Source: Chloroflexota bacterium (GTDB lineage Bacteria > Chloroflexota > Anaerolineae > Anaerolineales > DRMV01). Taken from it: DNA of 40,373 nucleotides. This document shows positions 32,518 through 40,373 of this stretch, in pieces (within the stretch, counting starts at the first letter, position 1; the number at the start of each line of letters is the position of its first letter). The stretch spans positions 1 through 40,373 of the forward strand of contig DRMV01000027.1 in NCBI GenBank assembly GCA_011322445.1, given 5' to 3'. The notes beneath the pieces are model-generated. The model was not told the DNA's origin, ran no database searches, and was given only the letters and a program-made list of their open reading frames with translations. The position numbers and the translations under genes are program-made.

Positions 32518-33918
32518 TCACGCCCTCAACGGCGTGCTGCGGCGGTAAAGTTTTTCCCGCAGCAGCAGCACATCGCGGCGCAAACGCTCGTCGCTTTCGA
32601 TTTTATCGGCAATTTTTTCGTAGCCGTACTTCACCGTGGTGTGGTCGCGGCCGCCCAGCAGTTCACCGATTTGCGGCAGGGAAAGCTTCGCGTCTTCCCG
32701 CAGCAGATACATCGCCACCTGGCGGGGCAGCGCTACTTTGTGGGCGCGGCTTTTGCTGCGCAGGCGCTCTACACTGACACCAAAAGCCTCGGCTACGGCC
32801 TGCAAAATGCGCTCGGGGGCAATTTCCTGACGGCGAGGCAGCATGTCGGCCAGGGCGGCTTCCACCAGTTGGGGCGTCAGCGGCATCCCCCGCAACTCGG
32901 CATAAGCCAGCACCCGCGTGAGCGCACCTTCCAGCTCACGGATGTTGGTGTGCATGTAGCGGGCAATGGTTTCCAAAATCTCCATCGGCACGGTCTTACC
33001 CGCCTCTTCAGCCTTGAAACGCAAAATCGCCACACGGGTTTCGAAATCGGGCGGCTGAATATCGGCGGTCAGCCCCCATTCAAAGCGAGAACGCAGCCGC
33101 TCTTCCAGCGTCACCAGCGCCTTCGGAGGACGGTCGGAGGTCAGCACAACCTGCTTGTTCTGGCCGTGCAGGGTGTTGAAAGTGTGGAAAAACTCTTCCT
33201 GCGTGGATTCTTTACCGGCAATGAACTGAATATCGTCAATGAGGAGCACATCTACCTTGCGGTATTTGTCGCGGAAAGCCTCGGTGTCGTGGATGCGAAT
33301 GGCATTGATAAGGTCGTTGGTGAACTCTTCCGAGGAAACGTAGCGCACCACCAGCCCCTGGGCGAGGCAGGCGTTGCCGATGGCGTGGAGGAGGTGAGTT
33401 TTGCCCAAACCGACGCCGCCGTAGAGGAAGAGAGGGTTGTAAGCATTGGCAGGATTCTCAGCCACGGCCATGCTGGCTGCATGGGCCAGGCGGTTGTTGG
33501 AACCCACCACGAAGTTCTCGAACGTGTAGCGCGGGTTGATGGCCGCCGCGCTGTGGGAAGGCGGCAGCGCAGCCGTGCGGGCGCGCGAGCGCGGCTGCGG
33601 CCCCTGAGCATGGCCGTTGGGGTTCAAGGCCACGGCTTCTTCCCCCGACCGTCTCGTCAAAGATTCCTCCGTCCACACCACGAAATCCACATCCACAGGC
33701 TTGGCAAGCAGCCCGGCCAACTTGCGGCGCACCGTGCTGCGCAAACGGCTTTCCAGCCAATCGCGAGCATAAGCGTTATGAACGCCGACCACCAGTTTGC
33801 CATCGTGCAAATCAACTGGCCGGGTGTCGCGCACCCAGGTATCAAAAGCGGCTTTGGGCATCTCCATCTGGAGCTGGCCCAACACGGTTTGCCAGACTTG
33901 AACGGCTTGCTTTTCCAC
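32518..33918 (-). CDS. dnaA: chromosomal replication initiator DnaA, GTG start
   Basis: A 466-residue initiator. The N-terminal domain I (VWQTVLGQLQ...) is followed by a variable linker. The AAA+ domain has Walker A GGVGLGKT (167-174) and Walker B LLIDD (225-229). Domain IV has the DNA-binding signature LPQIGELLGGRDHTTVKY. The start is a GTG at 33918 with GAGGAGG (33924-33930) five bases upstream; an in-frame ATG 48 bases further up has no such site and would add a non-conserved tail. It is followed by tRNA genes rather than dnaN. Confidence 0.96.
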   Translation of the reverse strand: MEKQAVQVWQTVLGQLQMEMPKAAFDTWVRDTRPVDLHDGKLVVGVHNAYARDWLESRLRSTVRRKLAGLLAKPVDVDFVVWTEESLTRRSGEEAVALNPNGHAQGPQPRSRARTAALPPSHSAAAINPRYTFENFVVGSNNRLAHAASMAVAENPANAYNPLFLYGGVGLGKTHLLHAIGNACLAQGLVVRYVSSEEFTNDLINAIRIHDTEAFRDKYRKVDVLLIDDIQFIAGKESTQEEFFHTFNTLHGQNKQVVLTSDRPPKALVTLEERLRSRFEWGLTADIQPPDFETRVAILRFKAEEAGKTVPMEILETIARYMHTNIRELEGALTRVLAYAELRGMPLTPQLVEAALADMLPRRQEIAPERILQAVAEAFGVSVERLRSKSRAHKVALPRQVAMYLLREDAKLSLPQIGELLGGRDHTTVKYGYEKIADKIESDERLRRDVLLLREKLYRRSTPLRA

Positions 33919-34419
33919 GCTGTCCTCCTCGTATGCTCCAGCATCCCACGCCCCCTGGTGGGGCATCGGCGAAGGTGAGGCTGCAAAGTTTGTTGACCCT
34001 GCTTTTCATGCATCCGGCGGCTGAACGCCCCCTGTGCGAGAGTTATTCTACATGGAGAAAGCCGCGGGAGCAATGGGAAGAAACCTACGAAACTTTAAAA
34101 ACATCCGCTTTTTTAAGGAACTGTTCTTTAAATCTTGCCCTGTGCAGTCAGCCCCCCCTCACGACAAGTCGAAAAAATGTGCGCCTTTCTATGGGCGCGC
34201 CTTCGCGCCACACCCCCATATCTGGGAAGGACTATCCGAAAATTGGGCTTTCACCCAGGTTTTGGGAGGTTTAGGGGAATTCCCCCGCGCGCGTGTGCCT
34301 CGCGACTTTTGCCCTAAGGTTGCGCGCGGCCGCGCGTGTGCTTAGCCAGGAACCCCCTCAGACCACGGCCCACAGCGGCCATACCAGCACAGCCCACCTC
34401 AAAACGGGCGCAAGCCGCG
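33919..34419. other. 501-base intergenic region upstream of dnaA
   Basis: No gene is seen. The part next to dnaA carries its promoter (34045-34073). An A/T-rich patch covers about 34085-34137 with runs TTTAAAAA and TTTTTTAA. Further left are GGGGAATTCCCC (34274-34285) and the 14-bp palindrome CGCGCGGCCGCGCG (34323-34336). I looked for DnaA boxes (TTATNCACA) on both strands and found no good match, so an origin is not supported. Confidence 0.6.
34045..34073 (-). promoter_or_regulatory. probable dnaA promoter
   Basis: On the minus strand TTGCTC (34068-34073), a 17-base spacer and TAGAAT (34045-34050). The leader to the GTG start would be about 120 bases. Confidence 0.55.
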
Positions 34420-35088
34420 CTATCGCCGCCATCCCAAGAAAGCCAGCACCACCGCCAGGCACGCCAACGCCCCTTCCACAAGACGCCAGCCCCAAGGCGA
34501 AGGCGTCGGCGCAGAGGGCGCCGCCGATGGCACAGGAAACGGCGTGGGGGTGGGGGTGGGGGTGGGGGTGGGGGTGGCTGTGACCGGTTCGAGCGCGTTC
34601 TCTTCCACGTGGGCAGGAGCCAAAGCCCGCGGTTGCGGCGAAAGGGTAGGGGTGGCCATCCCCACCGCCGCGCCAGCAGCCTTGGCACTCTCGGCGGCCG
34701 GCTGCTCCACCGGCGCAGCCGAAAGCGCACGCGGCGGCGGAGCAGCCGTCGCGCCGAGCAACATGGTGTGGGAAAGGAAGTCGCCTGCAAATACCAAAAG
34801 CAACAACATCAGCGCAGCCGCACTGGCCCAGCGGTAAACCCGCCTCGTCCCCCACGGCCGTTGGGTGACCACATCGCCCGCACGCAGGGTAAACGCACGC
34901 GGGGCGCGCTGGCGGGGCAGCGTGTGCAGCCCCTGCTTGACAGCCTGCATAGCAGCGTAGGCTTCCTGCCAGGCCGGGTCGGCGGCCACGCGCTGGGCCA
35001 CACGCGCCGTTTCCCTGGGGGGCAACTCGCCATCCAGGTAAGCGGTCAACAGACGCAGGTCGCGGGCAGAAAGGTTTGCGCGGCTCAT
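34420..35088 (-). CDS. anti-sigma factor, membrane-anchored
   Basis: A 222-residue partner of the ECF sigma factor just upstream. The N-terminal cytoplasmic part (about 1-65: LTAYLDGELPPRETARVAQRV...) has the helical pattern of anti-sigma domains but lacks the zinc-binding HxxxCxxC. A membrane helix follows (about 87-105), then a Pro/Ala/Thr-rich outer region with (Thr-Pro)6 near 175-186, and a second hydrophobic helix at the C-terminus (about 200-222). The ATG overlaps the sigma stop codon as ATGA. The two-helix topology with an outside stalk suggests that it senses envelope stress or tension. Confidence 0.85.
   Translation of the reverse strand: MSRANLSARDLRLLTAYLDGELPPRETARVAQRVAADPAWQEAYAAMQAVKQGLHTLPRQRAPRAFTLRAGDVVTQRPWGTRRVYRWASAAALMLLLLVFAGDFLSHTMLLGATAAPPPRALSAAPVEQPAAESAKAAGAAVGMATPTLSPQPRALAPAHVEENALEPVTATPTPTPTPTPTPFPVPSAAPSAPTPSPWGWRLVEGALACLAVVLAFLGWRR
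34545..34574. repeat. (TGGGGG)5 hexanucleotide repeat within the anti-sigma gene
   Basis: Five perfect units plus a partial sixth. On the coding strand it encodes alternating Thr-Pro. The plus strand has five G5 runs separated by single T, a strong G-quadruplex-forming pattern. Unit gain or loss would change the Thr-Pro stalk by two residues without a frameshift. Confidence 0.9.
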
Positions 35089-35702
35089 GAGGAACGCCCT
35101 CCGGGGTTTAGACGCGCCAAAGCGCCCAAAAGTTCCGGAAAACGGCGCAGGCACGCCTGCATCCGCAACCGCCCACGCGCCAGGCGGCTTTTCAGCGTGC
35201 CCAACGCCACACCAAGGGCTTGTGCGGCCTCGGCATAGGGAAAGCCCCCCACATCCACCAAGGCAAGGGCGGCGCGCTGCTCGGCAGGGAGCGCCTGGAA
35301 GCAGGTTTCCAGGGCGCGCCGCAGGGCCGCACGCTCGGCTTCGGCTTCAGGTTGCGTTTGGGGGTTGGTGTCAGCCAGCCAGGGGGCATCTTCCACCGCA
35401 TCGCCTTCGGCATCGGCGGGTTCCAGCGGCACCGTCGGGCGGCGCTTGCGGCGGCGCAGGTGGTCGTAACACGCATTGGTGGCAATACGAAACAGCCAGC
35501 CGCGCCACGAGCCGCCCCGATAACGGCGAATGTGCTGCCACGCCCGCAGAAAGGTCTCTTGCGTGGCGTCCTCGGCCGCGACGCGCTCGCCCAAGATGCG
35601 GTAGGCCACGTTGTAAACCGCATCCTGATAAGCCAGCACCAGGCGGTTGAAAGCCTCCAGGTCACCGCCCTGGGCGGCGCGAACCCACTCAGCCTCGGTC
35701 AT
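35085..35702 (-). CDS. ECF-type RNA polymerase sigma factor
   Basis: A 205-residue sigma factor with region 2 (about 20-90: DAVYNVAYRILGERVAAEDATQETFLRAW, then WLFRIATNACYDHLRRRKRR) and region 4 (about 130-185: LPAEQRAALALVDVGGFPYAEAAQALGVALGTLKSRLARGR). Regions 1 and 3 are missing, as in all ECF sigmas. It starts nine bases after the antiporter gene ends and overlaps the anti-sigma gene by four bases, so the three form an operon. The signal is unknown; the linked antiporter hints at ion or envelope stress. Confidence 0.94.
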   Translation of the reverse strand: MTEAEWVRAAQGGDLEAFNRLVLAYQDAVYNVAYRILGERVAAEDATQETFLRAWQHIRRYRGGSWRGWLFRIATNACYDHLRRRKRRPTVPLEPADAEGDAVEDAPWLADTNPQTQPEAEAERAALRRALETCFQALPAEQRAALALVDVGGFPYAEAAQALGVALGTLKSRLARGRLRMQACLRRFPELLGALARLNPGGRSS

Positions 35703-35711
35703 GGCAACGGC

Positions 35712-37601
35712 TCAAAGCTCAATATACTCATCCACATCAAAGAGGAAAACAGTCGCCCCACCGACATGCACCGGCTTGGGGCGCGGCAGGGGCAGCACCC
35801 CACCGATTTTATCGGCCACAAACTCCACCCGGCGGCGCGACGTGGTCTTGAGAATTTCGACCACCGTCTCGATCTGGCCTTCAGGCACGCCAATAAGCAT
35901 GGTGATGTTGGGGCGCTTCAGGAAGCCACCGCTGCTTTCCACCGGCACCACCGGAATGCCCAACTTGCCCAGCGCCTCAGCAACCGCGTGCGGGGTGCGT
36001 TCCTGCACAATCGCCATCAGCAGATGACGGATGGGCGGGGCATCGGGCGAGCGGCGCAGCAACATGCCAGGCCAGGCCGGAAGGGTATCGCTGAGGGCGC
36101 TATCCACCTCAGCGGCCAGGGTGGCAAAGGTTTCTTCGCCGATGACGCCCGCGTGGAAGAGTTCTTGCAGCGCAATGCGCTGGGCACGCAGAATTTCCAG
36201 CCGGGCTTTGTGCAACTCTTCCATTTGCAGGGCGGGGTGCTGGCGCAAAATCTGCTCCACGGCCCGCTGAAGCCGCTGGTTGCGCTGCTCCAGCAAGGGG
36301 CGGAGCACCTCCCAGGTGTGCGCCGAAATCACGCCCTGCCGGTAGGCGCGGGTAAGGTATTCATGGCCGGCCCGCGCGGCCACCGCACGCGCATGGCGGC
36401 GCTCAAACTCAAGCCGCTCTTCGTCGTTACTGCCAATGCCCAGCCACTTCAACACCCACGGCATCGAGCCGCCCTGCACCAGCAGGGTAAAGAGCACCAC
36501 CCCAAAGGCCATCACGCTGATCTGGTCGCGCAGCGGCCCCACGCTCTCGGGGATGCCCAGCGCCAGAGCCAGGGAAACCGCACCCCGCAAGCCGCCCCAG
36601 TACAGCACGTGCCGCCACTTCGAGGGCAGGTCTCGGCCAATCCACGAAAGGCCATACACGCTCAAAGCGCGCGCCACGATGATCGCCAACACCGCCCACA
36701 GCACAGCGTACCAGTTGCTCAACAGCACTTCAGGGCGAATTTGCAGCCCAATGAGCAGAAAGATGAACGAGTTAGCCAGAAAAGCCGTGAATTCCCAAAA
36801 ATTGACGACCACAATGCGGGTTGTAGCCGACATGCCGCGAGGGCCGATATTGCCGTTGATGAGCCCCGCCGCCACCACCGCGAGCACACCGCTGACATGC
36901 GCCTGCTCGGCGACCAGAAAAGCACCGTAAGCCAGCACCGCGGTGAGGGCGGTTTCCAGCAGGTAATCGTCAACGCGGGCAATGATGGCCGAAACCAACG
37001 CCCCCAGCAAGCCACCCACCAGGAAGCCGCCGCCCGCAACGCGCACGAAATCAATCAGGCCGCCGGTAATGCTGTACGTGCCGGTCACCAGCACGCCCAG
37101 CAGCAGATTGAAAACCACAATGGCGGTGCCGTCGTTGAACAGACTTTCCCCTTCCAGCAACACTTGCAGCCGTTTGGGCGCGCCCAGCGAGCGGAACAGC
37201 GCCACCACCGCGACAGGATCGGTAGCCGCCACCAGTGCGCCAAAAACCAGCGCCGCGGCCAGGGGCATGCCCAAACCATAATGCACAATGCCGCCAACCA
37301 CCCCCGTCGCCAGCACCACACCGGCCACGGCCAGCGCCAAAATCAAGCCCAGATCGCGGCGCAGGTCTTCCCACCGAATGTGGAAAGCCGCTTCGAAAAT
37401 CAACGGCGGCACCAGCACCCCCAAAATCAGTTCGCTGGTGATGTGAACTTCCACCTCGGCGAAAATCGCCAGCGCCAGCCCAATGAGCACCAGGCCGAGG
37501 GTATAAGGCATCCGCAGGCGGCGGCTGAAGATGCCAACCAGCACCGCCACGGTCAGCAGCGAAATGACCACCTCTTCGAGAAAAATGATAGAGTACGACA
37601 T
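35712..37601 (-). CDS. CPA1-type Na+/H+ antiporter with C-terminal DarA/PstA-like c-di-AMP receptor domain
   Basis: A 629-residue protein. Residues 1 to about 388 are a cation/proton antiporter of the CPA1 (NhaP/NHE) family with about 12 helices, including ATDPVAV (126-132) and the ion-binding ND motif in GESLFNDGTA (Asp157). A long charged helical linker follows (about 392-515). Residues about 525-629 closely resemble the P-II-like c-di-AMP receptor DarA/PstA: an AIVQ opening strand, SSGGFLKRPNITMLIGV (557-572) and VGGATVFLFDVDEY (613-626). The usual cytoplasmic tails of CPA1 proteins are RCK or cyclic-nucleotide domains, so this fusion is unusual. The ATG lacks a strong ribosome-binding site. 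The gene precedes the ECF sigma gene by nine bases. The antiporter call is firm; the DarA match is from memory but covers the whole domain. Confidence 0.9.
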   Translation of the reverse strand: MSYSIIFLEEVVISLLTVAVLVGIFSRRLRMPYTLGLVLIGLALAIFAEVEVHITSELILGVLVPPLIFEAAFHIRWEDLRRDLGLILALAVAGVVLATGVVGGIVHYGLGMPLAAALVFGALVAATDPVAVVALFRSLGAPKRLQVLLEGESLFNDGTAIVVFNLLLGVLVTGTYSITGGLIDFVRVAGGGFLVGGLLGALVSAIIARVDDYLLETALTAVLAYGAFLVAEQAHVSGVLAVVAAGLINGNIGPRGMSATTRIVVVNFWEFTAFLANSFIFLLIGLQIRPEVLLSNWYAVLWAVLAIIVARALSVYGLSWIGRDLPSKWRHVLYWGGLRGAVSLALALGIPESVGPLRDQISVMAFGVVLFTLLVQGGSMPWVLKWLGIGSNDEERLEFERRHARAVAARAGHEYLTRAYRQGVISAHTWEVLRPLLEQRNQRLQRAVEQILRQHPALQMEELHKARLEILRAQRIALQELFHAGVIGEETFATLAAEVDSALSDTLPAWPGMLLRRSPDAPPIRHLLMAIVQERTPHAVAEALGKLGIPVVPVESSGGFLKRPNITMLIGVPEGQIETVVEILKTTSRRRVEFVADKIGGVLPLPRPKPVHVGGATVFLFDVDEYIEL

Positions 37602-37696
37602 GGGGAAGCAACGCTCCGTATGTTGATGTTGCCATGCCCCGGTGTGCCGATGCTGCAATGCACGTGATGGCCGGGCAACCGATGCACGGGAATGCC

Positions 37697-40045
37697 CTAC
37701 GGCGCGATTTCCACTTCGCAGGGCTCGGGTGTCGTCAAGGTGCGGGTTTCACCATCAGGGGTGGTGATCAAAGTGCGGCCCGGGCTGCGACGGATGTGCC
37801 AGCCCCAAAACGAGACCCTCATTTCTTCTTCAAAGGGCGTCGGCCAGGTAAACCGCACTCTATGCGGGTTGACAGGGACGATGCCGGCCGTCCGCAGCCA
37901 CAGCCCCACCGGCAACAGGCCGCCAAGGACATCGCGCCCGCCCATGCCCTCGCCGGTATCGGCGTGATAAGTTTCGGCAAACGTGCCCTGGGCGGCCAAC
38001 GCACCTTGGGCGGCCGCGGCCAGGCTTTCCAACAGGTGGGCCGCCTCGGCCACAAAGCCGTGGGCAAGCAAGCCTTCCACCGCAAAGAGATTCCACGGCA
38101 TGTGCACGGCGCGTCGCCAGGGGGCTGCCTTTTGCCCGCCGCGCGGCGAAAGGGGGGCGCCATAAGGCCGCCCGTATTCGCGCGCCGAAACCAACGCTCG
38201 CCGCACCGCCTGGGCTGCGTCGTCTTCCAACATTTCAGCCCAAAAAGGCAACAACAGGCTGATGTCGGGCGTGGTGTAGTCGGGCGTCAGCACCACAAAG
38301 CGGCTGCGGCTGCGCAGTTTCTCGCCTTCCACCGTCACCGTGGCGAGATGGCGAAACACCCCGCGGGAAACCGCCACCCCGCGGCCTTCGTGCCAGCGAA
38401 TGCGCCCGCCGCTGAGGGTCTCTTCGAGCGGCTTGCCGCGGGCGTCGCTGCCCCGCAAGGTCACCGTGGCAGGCACCACCTGCCCCCCCTCGGGGAAAAG
38501 ATGCACCACCACGCGGCTGGGCAAAGGAAAAGTTTCGGCAATCGCCAGCGTGCCGGGGCCGCGATGTTTGCCCAACGTCAGGTGCGGGGGGCGCTCGTGG
38601 GTTTCGTAATCGCGGTAGAGGGGCGCGCGACGGTGGGCATCCCACATGGCAGCGACGGCCTGCCGCAGCCGTCGGCGGCGGGTGCGCAAGTCGGGCGGCG
38701 GGGTCTCACCTGCGGCCTCGGCCAGAGTTTCCAGCCGCCCCAATGCCCGATAGAGCAGCGCGTACAGCGCGGGGCTTTCGGCCTGGGCGAGATCGGCGCC
38801 AACCGAATCGCGGCGCCAGGGGGCAAAGCCGGGCAGGTCGGCCAGCCCCATTTGCAAAGGATGCGACCATTCAGGAAAGCCATCGCGATTGGCATCACCC
38901 CGGGCATACCACGCTTCGATGAAACGATGCAGCGGGCGATAAAGTCCGGCCAGCCCCGCGGGGTCGTGGGCATAAGCCCGGTAAGCCAGTTCTACCAGCA
39001 GGGGCGAGGCCAAACGGTGGCTTTCGGGCTGCGCCGGCCTCCAGGGGATGAAACCATCGGCCTCCTGGCGGGCGAGGAAGGCGGCCACCCACCCTTGCAC
39101 CGGCTGCGGGTTGGTCGGCAAGAAGGCACTCACCGCGAGGTGATACGCCTCCAGCACCGACGCCGCCCGATTGAGGGCCAACGGGTCGGCAGGGCTGCCG
39201 TGGTCGGGGGAACGCGCGGTGAGCAAGAAGGGGCGCGGCAGGCCGGGCAACCGGGCAAGCAGGCTCTGGGCCGTCTGGCGGGCACGCAGGAAGGCCCAGG
39301 TGCGCGCGGGCGGCGTGCTTTCCAGACGCGGATGCTGGTTTTCCAGCAGGGCCAGGCGGGCAAGGAAAGGGGGCCAGGGGCGCGCTGCCAGTTTGCGGGC
39401 CAACTCGAAACCGGCTTCGGCATCGGCCAGGGCGGTTTGCACCCAGGTCAGGCGGCGGCGACCCTCGACGGGCAAGTCGAAATCCACCGTCAACGAAGGG
39501 AAAGGGCTCAGCACCGCCTCCGCCCCACCGGTCAGGAACACCACCGGTTGCAGCCCCCCGGCTTCCCCCTGCAAAACATGCACGGCGTGGCGCTCTTGGG
39601 GTGCCATGCCGTGCTCGGCATCGGTGAAGGGGCGCAACACAGCAGCCAGCCCAAGGGTGCCGGTGCGGGGTGCGGCGGCGCGGTTTTCCAGCGTCAGGCG
39701 GCCAATCACCGCATTGGGGTGCGCCACCCAATATTCGCAATGCAGCGCCAAATCGGGGAACGGTTCGCACGTCAGGCGGGCGTAAGCCGGGGCCAGGTCG
39801 TGCACCTGGGGCAAACGGGCAAAAGCCGGCGCGGCCCAACGGGGCTGGCCTTCCCGCACCACAAAGGGGAAAAGGGCCATGGATTGCACCCGCAACCCAT
39901 AAGTGGTCACCAGCGCAAGGGCATCGCGCTCCCCCCACGCGGCGTGCAGCGCCCACACATGGTCGTCATCGGGCGGCGTGTCGGTCAGGCGCGCATCGGC
40001 GGCCAGCACCATTTGCGCCGGAGGGCGAAAAGGCAAAGGAGGCAT
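37697..40045 (-). CDS. six-hairpin glycosidase-like protein (GH63/amylo-glucosidase-like)
   Basis: A 782-residue protein without a signal peptide. The N-terminal part (about 1-230) is beta-rich. The middle and C-terminal parts show the alternating helices of an (alpha/alpha)6 barrel, with segments such as GDANRDGFPEWSHPLQMG, WRRDSVGADLAQAESPALYALLYRALGRLE and MPWNLFAVEGLLAHGF, typical of GH63/GH37-like or glycogen-debranching-like enzymes. The acidic residues of GDANRDG and of FPEW are candidates for catalysis, but I cannot assign them. Substrate unknown. The ATG has no Shine-Dalgarno sequence, and a TAAAAT box (40052-40057) ends six bases before it. It lies upstream of the antiporter-sigma operon with a 95-base gap. 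Confidence 0.7.
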   Translation of the reverse strand: MPPLPFRPPAQMVLAADARLTDTPPDDDHVWALHAAWGERDALALVTTYGLRVQSMALFPFVVREGQPRWAAPAFARLPQVHDLAPAYARLTCEPFPDLALHCEYWVAHPNAVIGRLTLENRAAAPRTGTLGLAAVLRPFTDAEHGMAPQERHAVHVLQGEAGGLQPVVFLTGGAEAVLSPFPSLTVDFDLPVEGRRRLTWVQTALADAEAGFELARKLAARPWPPFLARLALLENQHPRLESTPPARTWAFLRARQTAQSLLARLPGLPRPFLLTARSPDHGSPADPLALNRAASVLEAYHLAVSAFLPTNPQPVQGWVAAFLARQEADGFIPWRPAQPESHRLASPLLVELAYRAYAHDPAGLAGLYRPLHRFIEAWYARGDANRDGFPEWSHPLQMGLADLPGFAPWRRDSVGADLAQAESPALYALLYRALGRLETLAEAAGETPPPDLRTRRRRLRQAVAAMWDAHRRAPLYRDYETHERPPHLTLGKHRGPGTLAIAETFPLPSRVVVHLFPEGGQVVPATVTLRGSDARGKPLEETLSGGRIRWHEGRGVAVSRGVFRHLATVTVEGEKLRSRSRFVVLTPDYTTPDISLLLPFWAEMLEDDAAQAVRRALVSAREYGRPYGAPLSPRGGQKAAPWRRAVHMPWNLFAVEGLLAHGFVAEAAHLLESLAAAAQGALAAQGTFAETYHADTGEGMGGRDVLGGLLPVGLWLRTAGIVPVNPHRVRFTWPTPFEEEMRVSFWGWHIRRSPGRTLITTPDGETRTLTTPEPCEVEIAP

Positions 40046-40118
40046 GGGAGTATTTTACCGTAAATTCCGGTAGGCCGGTTTGCCCGTGTGCGGCTGGGAG
40101 CACTCATAAGTTGTAGAA

Positions 40119-40373
40119 TCAGGCAGCAAGGGGCCAGCCGGTGGTGGGGGACCAAGCATCGCTCAACCAGGCTGCTCGCGCTTTGGCGGTCATTTCAGCC
40201 CCGTATGGCGTCCATCGAGCACCGGCTCGTTTGAGCCGGTGAGTCACCACTTGTTTACATGCGCTTTCCACCGTCCCACTTCCTATCAGATACCCTGCTT
40301 CCCGAAATTCCCGATAGCGCATCCGCGTTTTGTTGTGGGTGTAGTAACTCACCAGTGCTTTCACTGGCTCCGC
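40119..40373 (-). mobile_element. transposase C-terminal fragment, cut by the window edge
   Basis: An 84-residue open frame running in from the right edge and ending at 40119. The segment YREFREAGYLIGSGTVESACK followed by RLKRAGARW resembles the C-terminal part of ISKra4-like transposases, in which the Glu of GTVES is the last acidic catalytic residue. The start lies outside the window. No terminal inverted repeat could be confirmed in 40046-40118. Whether the full element is intact cannot be told. Confidence 0.75.

Noticed and set aside
33919-34419. Replication origin next to dnaA
   Set aside because: No DnaA-box cluster was found on either strand; AT-richness is confined to about 50 bases and fits a promoter region.
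35220-37667. 815-codon plus-strand frame opposite the antiporter and sigma genes
   Set aside because: It crosses several clear minus-strand genes and has shadow-like composition and no known motif.
37634-40063. 809-codon open frame on the plus strand opposite the glycosidase-like gene
   Set aside because: It is antisense to a conserved protein and rich in Gly/Arg/His/Gln without domain motifs; high G+C keeps the mirror frame open.

Overview
The window is about 40 kb of GC-rich bacterial chromosome (roughly 60-65 % G+C by eye). It most resembles a member of Chloroflexota, probably class Anaerolineae. That placement is an inference from gene content and style: a rod-shape operon ending in a penicillin-binding protein 2, DUF2202 lipoproteins, membrane-GAF-HTH regulators, Thr-Pro linkers in surface proteins, short hairpin and 8-bp intergenic repeats, and ordinary sigma-70-like promoters. 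I could not compare it with any genome. There are no rRNA genes, prophage or CRISPR array. The only mobile DNA seen is a transposase end at the right edge.

Layout. 1-3650 (+): 39-bp tandem repeats, then two DUF2202 ferritin-like lipoproteins flanking a small secreted protein, a DUF4405 membrane protein and an unlisted 48-residue protein. 3679-8527 (-): S9 peptidase, tryptophanase, threonine synthase; the last follows 8552-13080 (-), the mreB-mreC-mreD-mrdA cell-shape operon with ATGA overlaps. 13359-16956 (+): yebC, ruvC, ruvA, a membrane protein, proC and another small membrane protein. 17057-18784 (-): acyl-CoA dehydrogenase and a hotdog thioesterase. 18952-23271: two divergent ClC proteins, each ending in two CBS domains and an RCK_C (TrkA-C) domain. 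23372-29326 (+): a catalytically degenerate tyrosine recombinase, purine nucleoside phosphorylase, an anchored surface protein, a GNAT acetyltransferase, a 7TM-GAF-HTH regulator and a lone EcfT. 29335-31888 (-): a higBA toxin-antitoxin locus whose toxin is frameshifted, surE and a geranylgeranyl-reductase-like flavoprotein. 31930-32386 (-): four tRNA genes behind a near-perfect promoter. 32518-33918 (-): dnaA. 34420-40045 (-): anti-sigma factor, ECF sigma factor, a Na+/H+ antiporter and a six-hairpin-glycosidase-like protein. 40119-40373 (-): transposase fragment.

The most striking item is the antiporter at 35712-37601. Its last ~105 residues look like the cyclic-di-AMP receptor DarA/PstA, fused to a CPA1-type Na+/H+ exchanger and lying directly upstream of an ECF sigma/anti-sigma pair. 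The two ClC proteins carry RCK_C domains, a fold that binds c-di-AMP in KtrC and CpaA. The window may therefore hold several second-messenger-controlled ion transporters. The domain matches are from memory of the families and the functional link is inference.

Other points of interest: an intact but probably inactive Xer-like recombinase, a broken higB beside an intact higA with a palindromic operator inside its promoter spacer, overlapping divergent promoters between the two ClC genes, an 8-bp satellite that replaces the ribosome-binding site of ecfT, and several genes whose -10 box lies so close to the start codon that leaderless transcripts are possible.
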